Source of the DNA: Oceanibaculum indicum P24
GTDB taxonomy: Bacteria > Pseudomonadota > Alphaproteobacteria > Oceanibaculales > Oceanibaculaceae
DNA: 42,979 nucleotides
NCBI RefSeq assembly: GCF_000299935.1
Contig: NZ_AMRL01000029.1
Location: forward strand, 1-42,979
Direction: 5' to 3'
The notes beneath the pieces are model-generated. The model was not told the DNA's origin. It did no database searches and saw only the letters and a list, made by a program, of their open reading frames with translations. Positions 34,838-40,639 of the stretch are shown here, one piece after another (within the stretch, counting starts at the first letter, position 1; every line of letters begins with the position of its first letter). A program made the translations under genes and the position numbers.

Positions 34838-35526
34838 TGCAGCAGCGCCACCCCGGCGAAATAGGGGTGCCCCAGCATCAGCAGCAGAAACACGGCCAGC
34901 GCGATGCCAAGGCGCCGCCAGCCAATGCCCGGCCAGTCGAACCGCGCGCGCCCTTCCAGAATGGCCATAAAGGGGATGATGGAGGTGGTCATCGCCAGCG
35001 GGCCCCATTTCGCGCCCATCTTCCGCGCCCGCTTGGAATCGACCGCCAGCATGCCGCCGAAGGCCAGGATGGCGAGCGCGCCGAACAGCACGATGCTGGC
35101 CTGATCGCCATTCGCCAGCAGATGCACCAGCGCCCACAGGCCAATGCCCCACATCACCGGATGCCGGGTGACACGGAAGATGCCGGGCGCAGGGTCGGGC
35201 GCCTCGAAGGCGCGCTCTCCGCCGACTGCCGTCGGGTTCGGGGTGAGGTAGCCCAGCACCACCAGCAGCACGGAGAACGGCATGATGGTGAAGACGACAT
35301 GCCGGGTCCAGGGGGCCGGATACCAGACATCGGCATAGGGCGCGTTGCCATAGGCAGCCAGCATCCAGACGAACAGCACCGTCGAGATGCCGGAATAGGC
35401 GATCATGAAGCCAACTTCGCCAATGGCCCGCACCACGCCCGCGCGCACCGGCTGGCTGGCCAGCAGGAAATGGGCGGCGACGAAGGTCACGGCAGCGACG
35501 AAAAGAGAGTCGATCGATCCGGTCAT
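34834..35526 (-). CDS. NnrU family membrane protein
   Basis: A 230-residue inner-membrane protein of the NnrU family, with about six helices. Family marks are FVAAVTFVAAHFLLASQPVR, IAYSGISTVLFVWMLAAYG, the GIFRVTRHPVMWGIGLWALVHLLANGD segment, and SKRARKMGAKWGPLAMTTSIIPF. NnrU was named for its place in denitrification regulons, but many members lie away from nitrite or nitric oxide reductase genes, as here; the PVMWG part resembles isoprenylcysteine methyltransferase-like membrane proteins. Function here is unknown. It is divergent from the DUF3253 gene. Confidence 0.88.
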   Translation of the reverse strand: MTGSIDSLFVAAVTFVAAHFLLASQPVRAGVVRAIGEVGFMIAYSGISTVLFVWMLAAYGNAPYADVWYPAPWTRHVVFTIMPFSVLLVVLGYLTPNPTAVGGERAFEAPDPAPGIFRVTRHPVMWGIGLWALVHLLANGDQASIVLFGALAILAFGGMLAVDSKRARKMGAKWGPLAMTTSIIPFMAILEGRARFDWPGIGWRRLGIALAVFLLLMLGHPYFAGVALLH

Positions 35527-35576
35527 GGCACGGACTATACTGGAATCATGTTACGGCGGCGACAGGAGGAAGCGGC

Positions 35577-35846
35577 ATGACCGAAGCGAAGGATCTGCGG
35601 GGGCAATTGCGCGCGGAAATCCTGGCCCTGACGGCGGCACGCGGGCCGGGCAAGTCGATATGCCCGTCGGAGGCGGCGCGGGCGGTGCGCCCGGAGGACT
35701 GGAACCGCTTCATGACGGAGACACGGCGCGTCGCCGTCCAGATGGCCGAGGCCGGGGAGATCGAGATCCTGCGCAAGGGCAAGCCGATAGCGCCCGACGA
35801 GGTGCGTGGCGTCATCCGCTTGCGCCGGCCCGTTACTGGCCTTTGA
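35577..35846 (+). CDS. DUF3253 domain protein
   Basis: An 89-residue protein matching DUF3253: LRAEILALTAARGPGKSICPSEAARAV, then DWNRFMTETRRVAVQMAEAGEIEILRKGKPI, a helix-turn-wing-like layout. The function of DUF3253 is not established; the shape suggests a winged-helix nucleic-acid- or protein-binding module. AGGAGG lies 8 bases upstream of the ATG. The divergent gene is NnrU type. Confidence 0.85.
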   Translation: MTEAKDLRGQLRAEILALTAARGPGKSICPSEAARAVRPEDWNRFMTETRRVAVQMAEAGEIEILRKGKPIAPDEVRGVIRLRRPVTGL

Positions 35847-35876
35847 ATTCCACCCAACGATGCTAATCTATAGGCC

Positions 35877-36056
35877 ATGAGCAAGGGTACGGACGATATG
35901 CGGCAACCCCGCCATCGCGTTTCAACGACGGCGCTGGTGCAGTTCTCCGTGTTTCTGGTCTTTGCCGTGATCGGGCTGTTCGCCCTGCCTTATGCAGCGG
36001 AAAGCGCGTTGCTGCAGCAGCTCTGGGTCGCGTTCTGCGCGACCGCAGGCTTCTAG
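35877..36056 (+). CDS. Small single-pass membrane protein, 59 residues
   Basis: An open frame of 59 residues, shorter than usual annotation limits. The N-terminus is basic (KGTDDMRQPRHRV), followed by a clear membrane helix (LVQFSVFLVFAVIGLFALPYA) and a short tail ending WVAFCATAGF. The ATG at 35877 is 30 bp after the DUF3253 stop and has only a weak ribosome site. Coding-like codon bias and the positive-inside charge pattern favour a real small protein, but no family is recognised. It ends 21 bp before the convergent zinc-finger gene. Confidence 0.5.
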   Translation: MSKGTDDMRQPRHRVSTTALVQFSVFLVFAVIGLFALPYAAESALLQQLWVAFCATAGF

Positions 36057-36077
36057 GCTTTAGGCTTACGCTTTACC

Positions 36078-36275
36078 TCAGTGACCGGCGGACGGCTTGG
36101 CGCCCGGCTTCATCTGGAAGCGGCGGCCGCAATAGGGGCAATCGACCTTGCCGTCGGCCCCCAGATTGAGAAAGACCCGCGGATGGCCCAGCGCACCGCC
36201 GCCGCCATCGCAGGCCACGCGCGTTTCCGTTACGTCGATGGTCTCGACAGGCTGCATGGTCGTCGCCATGTTCAT
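36078..36275 (-). CDS. Zinc-finger CHCC domain protein (NDUFS6-like)
   Basis: A 65-residue protein with the zf-CHCC pattern: TRVACDGGGGALGHPRVFLNLGADG, then DCPYCGRRFQMKPG. Cys and His in ACDGGGGALGH and the CPYC pair bind zinc. The domain is homologous to the C-terminal part of the NDUFS6 subunit of mitochondrial complex I, and alphaproteobacterial members are thought to serve complex I assembly or other electron-transfer complexes. GGAG precedes the start; a second ATG lies two codons in. Confidence 0.88.
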   Translation of the reverse strand: MNMATTMQPVETIDVTETRVACDGGGGALGHPRVFLNLGADGKVDCPYCGRRFQMKPGAKPSAGH

Positions 36276-36375
36276 GTTCCGCCTACTCCGAGGCCTGGCT
36301 AAGGCCCGATGATTTGCCCATTCGCTCGGCGGATGATACCCATTGCCGCCCCGCGATCAACTGTCGAGTGGTTCC

Positions 36376-37371
36376 ATGACGGCTTTCGCCGACCGCAACA
36401 CCCCTGTCCAGCCCGAAAACGCCATCGAAATATCGGGCCTCACCAAGCTCTACCGCGGCAAATCCGGCGAGAAGCTGGCGCTCGACCATGTCGATCTCGC
36501 GGTGCCGCGCGGCAGCCTTTTCGCCCTGCTGGGGCCGAACGGCGCGGGCAAATCGACGCTGATCAACATCCTGGCCGGGCTGGTGCGCAAGACCGAGGGC
36601 AGCGCGCGCATCTGGGGCATCGATATCGACGCCCATCCTCGCCAGGCCGCCAGCGCCATCGGGGTGGTGCCGCAGGAGCTGAACCTCGACGCCTTCTTCA
36701 CCGCGCGCGAGGCACTGGACATCCAGGCCGGCATGTATGGCGTGCCGAAATCCGAGCGCCGCACCGACGAGATCCTGGCCCGCATCGGCCTGACCGACAA
36801 GGCGGACGCCTATGCGCGCAGCCTGTCGGGTGGCATGCGCCGGCGGCTGCTGGTCGGCAAGGCGATGGTGCACAACCCGCCGGTGCTGGTGCTGGACGAA
36901 CCGACTGCCGGCGTCGATATCGAGCTGCGCCAGCAGCTGTGGAACGAGGTGCGCAAGCTGAACCGCGAAGGGGTGACGGTGGTCATCACCACGCATTATC
37001 TGGAAGAGGCCGAGGAGCTGTGCGACCGCATCGCCATCATCAATCATGGCAAGCTGGTCGCCTGCGAGAGCAAGGAGACGCTGCTGCGCCGGATCGACGG
37101 CAAGACGCTGAAGATCAGCCTGGCCGAACCGGTCGCGGCGGTCCCGCCGGCGCTCAGCCCGTTCGAGCCGGAACTGCAGCAAGGCGGCCGGCTGCTGGTC
37201 CTGCAGTACCGCCCGAGCCGCACCCGCATCGGCGATATCCTCGACGCGCTGGCCGCCAGCAGACTGTCCGTCGCCGACCTCTCCACCGAGGAGACCGACC
37301 TTGAGGATATTTTCTTGCAGCTAACTGCCAGCGGGCAGGACCGGCAGCGCAAGCCGGCCACGGCGGCATAA
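36376..37371 (+). CDS. ABC-2 type transporter ATP-binding protein (YadG/CcmA-like), permease not adjacent
   Basis: A 331-residue ATPase. Walker A is LLGPNGAGKSTLINILAGL, the Q-loop region is GVVPQELNLDAFF, the signature is SLSGGMRRRLLVGKAM, Walker B is VLVLDEPTAGVDI, and the H-loop is VVITTHYLEEAEELCDRIAI. The C-terminal part, about residues 230-331, is the usual extension of export-type (ABC-2) ATPases. Such ATPases pair with an ABC-2 permease, commonly encoded next door. Here the next gene is an alpha/beta hydrolase instead. The start at 36376 is the first methionine before the family N-terminus; upstream codons of this frame are not protein-like. Confidence 0.9.
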   Translation: MTAFADRNTPVQPENAIEISGLTKLYRGKSGEKLALDHVDLAVPRGSLFALLGPNGAGKSTLINILAGLVRKTEGSARIWGIDIDAHPRQAASAIGVVPQELNLDAFFTAREALDIQAGMYGVPKSERRTDEILARIGLTDKADAYARSLSGGMRRRLLVGKAMVHNPPVLVLDEPTAGVDIELRQQLWNEVRKLNREGVTVVITTHYLEEAEELCDRIAIINHGKLVACESKETLLRRIDGKTLKISLAEPVAAVPPALSPFEPELQQGGRLLVLQYRPSRTRIGDILDALAASRLSVADLSTEETDLEDIFLQLTASGQDRQRKPATAA

Positions 37372-37388
37372 GGGGCCAGGAGGCCAGG

Positions 37389-38519
37389 ATGCCAGGGCGG
37401 CGGCGCATCATGCGGGCATCGGCGCTGCTCCTGCTGTTTGCGCTGGGGCTGGGCGTGATGGCGCCGGGCTGCATCCCCGCCATCGGCATCCCGCCCTCCG
37501 ATATGGTCCAGGCGACGCCGGCCCTGCTGTCGCTGCCCGAACCCGCCAGCGGCACGAAGCACACGCTGGCGCCGCCGCATACGCTGCCCGTCGCCGAGAC
37601 GCATGGCGCGGCCCGAATGTCCGACGGGGTGGAACTGCCCTATGTGCAGTGGCGGCCGACCCTCCGCCCGGTCGAAGGCGTGATCGTGGCGCTGCATGGC
37701 TTCAACGATTACCGCAATGCCTTCGCCGCTGCCGGGCCGCTGCTGGCGGCATCCGGCCAGGCGGTCTTTGCCTATGACCAGCGCGGCTTCGGCCTGAATC
37801 CGCATCCCGGCAGCTGGAGCGGAGTCGGGCGCATGACCGCCGACCTGTCGCAGATGACGAAGCTGGTGCGCGCGCAATATCCGGGCAGGCCGGTCACGCT
37901 GCTGGGGGTGAGCATGGGCGGCGCCGTCGTGCTGTCCGCGCTGGCCCAGCCGATCCCGCCATCGGCAGACCGCGCCGTGCTCGTCGCGCCAGCCGTCTGG
38001 GGCCGCGCCACCATGCCGTTCTATCAGCGGGCAGCCCTCTGGCTGGGCGCGCATACCGTGCCCTGGATGACCCTCACCGGGCGCGGGCTGAAACGCTGGG
38101 CCTCCGACCATCTCGACATGCTGCGCCGGCTGGGCCGCGACCCGCTGGTGGTGAAGGAGACGCGGATCGAGGCGATCTGGGGTCTGGTGAACCTGATGGA
38201 CGCAGCACTGGAGGCCGGCCCGCCTGCCAGCGTTCCCAGCCTCATCCTCTATGGACGGCACGACCAGATCGTCCCGGCCGGGCCGCTGTGCCGGCTGCTC
38301 GACCGCGACTGGGCGCAGGTGCCGCAGCAGCCGCGCATGGCGCTCTATCCCGAGGGCTGGCACATGCTGCTGCGCGACCTGAACGGCCCTCTCGTGCTGC
38401 GCGATATCCTGGCTTGGCTGGACGATGCGAAGGCGCCGCTACCCTCCGGCAGCGAGGCGCCCGGCGCCTGGCCGGACGGTCTGTGCGGCCCGAAGCGGCT
38501 TGCCGCGCCGGCTTCGTGA
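37389..38519 (+). CDS. Alpha/beta hydrolase, lysophospholipase-like, with export signal
   Basis: A 376-residue alpha/beta hydrolase of the monoglyceride lipase/lysophospholipase group. The N-terminus has a hydrophobic run (LLLLFALGLGVMAPGC) that may be a lipoprotein signal, but the residues before the cysteine fit the lipobox only loosely. Catalytic elements are VIVALHGFNDYRNAF, the FAYDQRGFGLNPHPG loop, the nucleophile elbow LLGVSMGGAVVL (Ser), the acid in LILYGRHDQIVP and the histidine in PEGWHMLLRD. It probably acts on lipids at the cell envelope. It begins 17 bp after the ABC ATPase gene, so the two are likely one operon. Confidence 0.85.
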   Translation: MPGRRRIMRASALLLLFALGLGVMAPGCIPAIGIPPSDMVQATPALLSLPEPASGTKHTLAPPHTLPVAETHGAARMSDGVELPYVQWRPTLRPVEGVIVALHGFNDYRNAFAAAGPLLAASGQAVFAYDQRGFGLNPHPGSWSGVGRMTADLSQMTKLVRAQYPGRPVTLLGVSMGGAVVLSALAQPIPPSADRAVLVAPAVWGRATMPFYQRAALWLGAHTVPWMTLTGRGLKRWASDHLDMLRRLGRDPLVVKETRIEAIWGLVNLMDAALEAGPPASVPSLILYGRHDQIVPAGPLCRLLDRDWAQVPQQPRMALYPEGWHMLLRDLNGPLVLRDILAWLDDAKAPLPSGSEAPGAWPDGLCGPKRLAAPAS

Positions 38520-38539
38520 CCAGAACCGCGCTTCCCTAT

Positions 38540-38568
38540 TTGCATCGCCCCGCGGTTTCGCCTATGGT
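38540..38568 (+). promoter_or_regulatory. Promoter candidate of the tRNA-Arg gene
   Basis: TTGCAT (38540-38545) and TATGGT (38563-38568) are separated by 17 bp. The distance to the mature tRNA 5' end at 38631 allows a leader of about 55 bases, normal for a tRNA precursor. Confidence 0.55.
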
Positions 38569-38630
38569 GCGCCTCGCAAAACGATGGCCGCCCGCGCTTC
38601 GCCCTGTGCTTCGCGAGGCCGGCACCGGAT

Positions 38631-38707
38631 GCACCCGTAGCTCAGCTGGATAGAGTGCTGCCCTCCGAAGGCAGAGGCCGCAGGTTCGAATCCTGCCGGG
38701 TGCGCCA
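38631..38707 (+). tRNA. tRNA-Arg (anticodon CCG)
   Basis: A complete 77-nt cloverleaf. The acceptor stem GCACCCG pairs with CGGGTGC, the D-arm has AGCTCAGCTGGATAGAGT, the anticodon stem CTGCC/GGCAG encloses the loop CTCCGAA with anticodon CCG, and the T-arm contains GGTTCGAATCC. The discriminator base is G and CCA is encoded. It reads CGG arginine codons, which are frequent in GC-rich genomes. The region to its right changes character (phage-collar and giant-repeat protein genes). Confidence 0.97.
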
Positions 38708-38753
38708 TTTTCCCCGTCATTCAGACCATAACGGCAAACTGGCTGACCAGAGC

Positions 38754-38796
38754 GTTGCCCAGGACGCGCGCTTCATGGCGCCCGGCCCTGGGCAAC
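38754..38796. terminator. 10-bp inverted repeat downstream of the collar-protein genes
   Basis: GTTGCCCAGG (38754-38763) and CCTGGGCAAC (38787-38796) are perfect inverted copies around 23 bases. It lies between the tRNA gene and the convergent end of the two-domain collar gene. No T-run follows on either strand, so it may be a rho-assisted or transcript-protecting stem. Confidence 0.45.
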
Positions 38797-38811
38797 CGGC
38801 ACTGACAGGCT

Positions 38812-39981
38812 TCAGCCAGCCTTTAATCCCGCTGCTGCCAGGGCGGCTTCGATCGCGGCGGCCTCGCTTTCATGCTCCTGGCTGCTGCGCATCGGGTACA
38901 CGCCCTTGTAGCAGATGAAATAAGCGAGCGTCAGGCCGGGCTGCCGGTTCTCATGCGCCTCCCCGCCGCCCATTTCGCCGATGGATTGCGGCGCCATACT
39001 GCCATCCGGATCGGCATTGGAAAAAAGCCGCTGCCCCGGGCTGTAGGCCAGGGCGACGCCGTGCTGCGGGCCCGGCAACAGATCGCCCGGATCCGGCGGA
39101 ACATAGCCGGTATAGCTGTGCGAATGCGGCGGCAGCTCGTTCGTCTGCAGCGTAACGCTCGCGTCGCCTGCCGTCTGGCCCAGCGTCCGGTTGCTGAGGC
39201 CCGGCCCCTGGCCAATACCCATCACCGCCATGGAACCCAGATTGGGGATGCCGAATGTCTTGTCATTGACGCTGCCGCCGAAATTCCAGCCCAGTATCGT
39301 GAAAAGCAGCACATAGGGATCATCGTTCGACGCTGGCATTGGCAGCAGACGGCCATCGCAGGGCAACCAGCCATCCGGCGTGAAGGGCAGACAGGCAAGA
39401 CGGACTTCCCCGACATAGGCGTCGTCAAGCGACCCGAAGACCTTGCACACGACATCGCCGTCATAGCGCTCAGGGAAATTTCCATTCTGCGCCTGGATGT
39501 AGTTCAGCGCCATGGTCGGCATCATATTCTCATGTGCGTCGGCGGTATTGCCGCCGCTGCCGCCGACTGTTGCCAGAAAGCCCGGATCGAACAGTGTCGG
39601 CGTGGAGCTAGAGTTTGGCCAGGCGTAGGGGCCAGCGATGCCGGCACTGTTCTGCGCCGCCCACATATAACGGTTCGGATTACTGAAATAGGCGGCACTG
39701 CCCCCCGCAAAGGCATCATGCGTATGGTTGGGCATCTGCGGCAGGGTCAGCGACACTGTTTCTGAACCGCCGGTATCGCCAAAATTGCGCGGCGAGAGAC
39801 CCGGCCCCTGCCCCTGGCCAATCGGCACGCGGCCACGCAGGTCCGGCGCCAGGAATATCTGATAGGGTTCGGGCTGGGTGCCATCGCAGATTTCCCAGCC
39901 TCTCGGCGCCCAACTACCGGCGAACAGCCGGATTTCGCCATTGTAGCATTCGATCTGGGGTGAATCGCCAGGCGCGCTCAT
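38812..39981 (-). CDS. Phage tail collar domain protein with two collar domains
   Basis: A 389-residue protein with two tandem tail-collar domains of the 'microcystin-dependent protein' type. Domain 1 (about 12-170) has YNGEIRLFAGSWAPRGWEICDGT, PDLRGRVPIGQGQGPGLS, TLPQMPNHTHDA and AHENMMPTMALNYI. Domain 2 (about 190-370) has YVGEVRLACLPFTPDGWLPCDGRLL, the LLFTILGWNFGG segment, ELPPHSHSYTG, and HENRQPGLTLAYFICYKGVYP. Domain 1 lacks the roughly 25-residue ALFSLIGxxYGG part that domain 2 and the neighbouring gene keep. No signal peptide. Its ATG overlaps the stop of the upstream collar gene (39978-39981). Such proteins are often host genes, not prophage remnants; function is not established. Confidence 0.85.
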   Translation of the reverse strand: MSAPGDSPQIECYNGEIRLFAGSWAPRGWEICDGTQPEPYQIFLAPDLRGRVPIGQGQGPGLSPRNFGDTGGSETVSLTLPQMPNHTHDAFAGGSAAYFSNPNRYMWAAQNSAGIAGPYAWPNSSSTPTLFDPGFLATVGGSGGNTADAHENMMPTMALNYIQAQNGNFPERYDGDVVCKVFGSLDDAYVGEVRLACLPFTPDGWLPCDGRLLPMPASNDDPYVLLFTILGWNFGGSVNDKTFGIPNLGSMAVMGIGQGPGLSNRTLGQTAGDASVTLQTNELPPHSHSYTGYVPPDPGDLLPGPQHGVALAYSPGQRLFSNADPDGSMAPQSIGEMGGGEAHENRQPGLTLAYFICYKGVYPMRSSQEHESEAAAIEAALAAAGLKAG

Positions 39982-40511
39982 GAGGCTTCTCCTTCGTTTT
40001 CCGATGTGGCCTGCCTGGTCGGAAAGGCGCCCTGGTAGCAGATGCAGGCATTCAGCACGAGAAAGGGCTGCATATTGTCATGCGGCTGGCCATAGCCGGC
40101 AAAGCCCACCATCTGGGTGCTGAGTGGGACCGTGCTGCCCCCGCCGTAAAGATTGAAGGTCGTGCCGGCAGGGATTGCCCCATTCGCCGTCAGCCGGTTA
40201 CCAGCGGCACTGACCGACCTGGCATCGTGGCTGTGCGTCGGCATCTGCTTTTCAGAGAGCAGAACACTCTCGAAACCGAAAAGCGTTCCCAGATACTGGG
40301 GCGGATTGTTGTTAATCCCCGCAATGGTACGCCCCCGCAAATCCGGCAGAGCGAAGGTGGTACGCCCGTCTCCGCCGAAATAGTTACCGATAAGGACAAA
40401 CAAGGCTTGCGTGTCCTCGTTGATGGTCAATTTGCGGCCATCGCAGATCGCCCATCCCTGGACCTCATAGTCAAAGGGAAACCACCTTACTTCACCGATA
40501 TAAGAAGTCAT
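39978..40511 (-). CDS. Phage tail collar domain protein, single domain
   Basis: A 177-residue single tail-collar protein. Family marks are SYIGEVRWFPFDYEVQGWAICDGRKL, ALFVLIGNYFGGDGRTTFAL, PDLRGRTIAGINNNPPQYLG, SEKQMPTHSHDA and HDNMQPFLVLNACICYQGAFP. No signal peptide is seen. GGAGG lies upstream of the ATG. It is first in a two-gene operon with the fused collar protein and is divergent from the giant protein gene at 40640, with phased repeats in the 128-bp gap. The histidine-rich PTHSH and HDNMQP motifs are typical of this family. Confidence 0.88.
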   Translation of the reverse strand: MTSYIGEVRWFPFDYEVQGWAICDGRKLTINEDTQALFVLIGNYFGGDGRTTFALPDLRGRTIAGINNNPPQYLGTLFGFESVLLSEKQMPTHSHDARSVSAAGNRLTANGAIPAGTTFNLYGGGSTVPLSTQMVGFAGYGQPHDNMQPFLVLNACICYQGAFPTRQATSENEGEAS

Positions 40512-40546
40512 GCCCCGCCTCCACAGTACAAATTTATTACAATTCT

Positions 40547-40576
40547 GTCAGAATTGGTCAGATTTGATAGAATTCG
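40547..40576 (+). promoter_or_regulatory. Three 10-bp phased direct repeats between the collar and giant-protein genes
   Basis: The three 10-mers read GTCAGAATTG, GTCAGATTTG and ATAGAATTCG, in the same frame and orientation. The first two share the core CAGAWTTG; the third is degenerate. They sit 36-65 bp before the collar gene start and 64-93 bp before the giant gene start, so one regulator could control both. The pattern equals that at 93-122. Confidence 0.45.
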
Positions 40577-40618
40577 TAAGTTTTATATTTCAGTTGCTTT
40601 GTTCGATCTAAGTATTAT

Positions 40619-40634
40619 TTTGATGATCGTCAAA
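40619..40634. promoter_or_regulatory. 16-bp near-perfect palindrome before the giant gene
   Basis: TTTGATGATCGTCAAA matches its own reverse complement at all but one base pair and is centred on GATC. It ends 5 bp before the ATG at 40640. If translation begins at the GTG pair at 40673-40678 instead, it would lie in the 5' leader. It may be an operator; no protein can be named. Confidence 0.35.
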
Positions 40635-40639
40635 TAGAC

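Noticed and set aside
38812-40511. Prophage remnant
   Set aside because: Only collar-domain proteins are present. There are no capsid, terminase, baseplate, lysis or integrase genes, and collar-type genes of this sort commonly occur in bacterial chromosomes without a phage.
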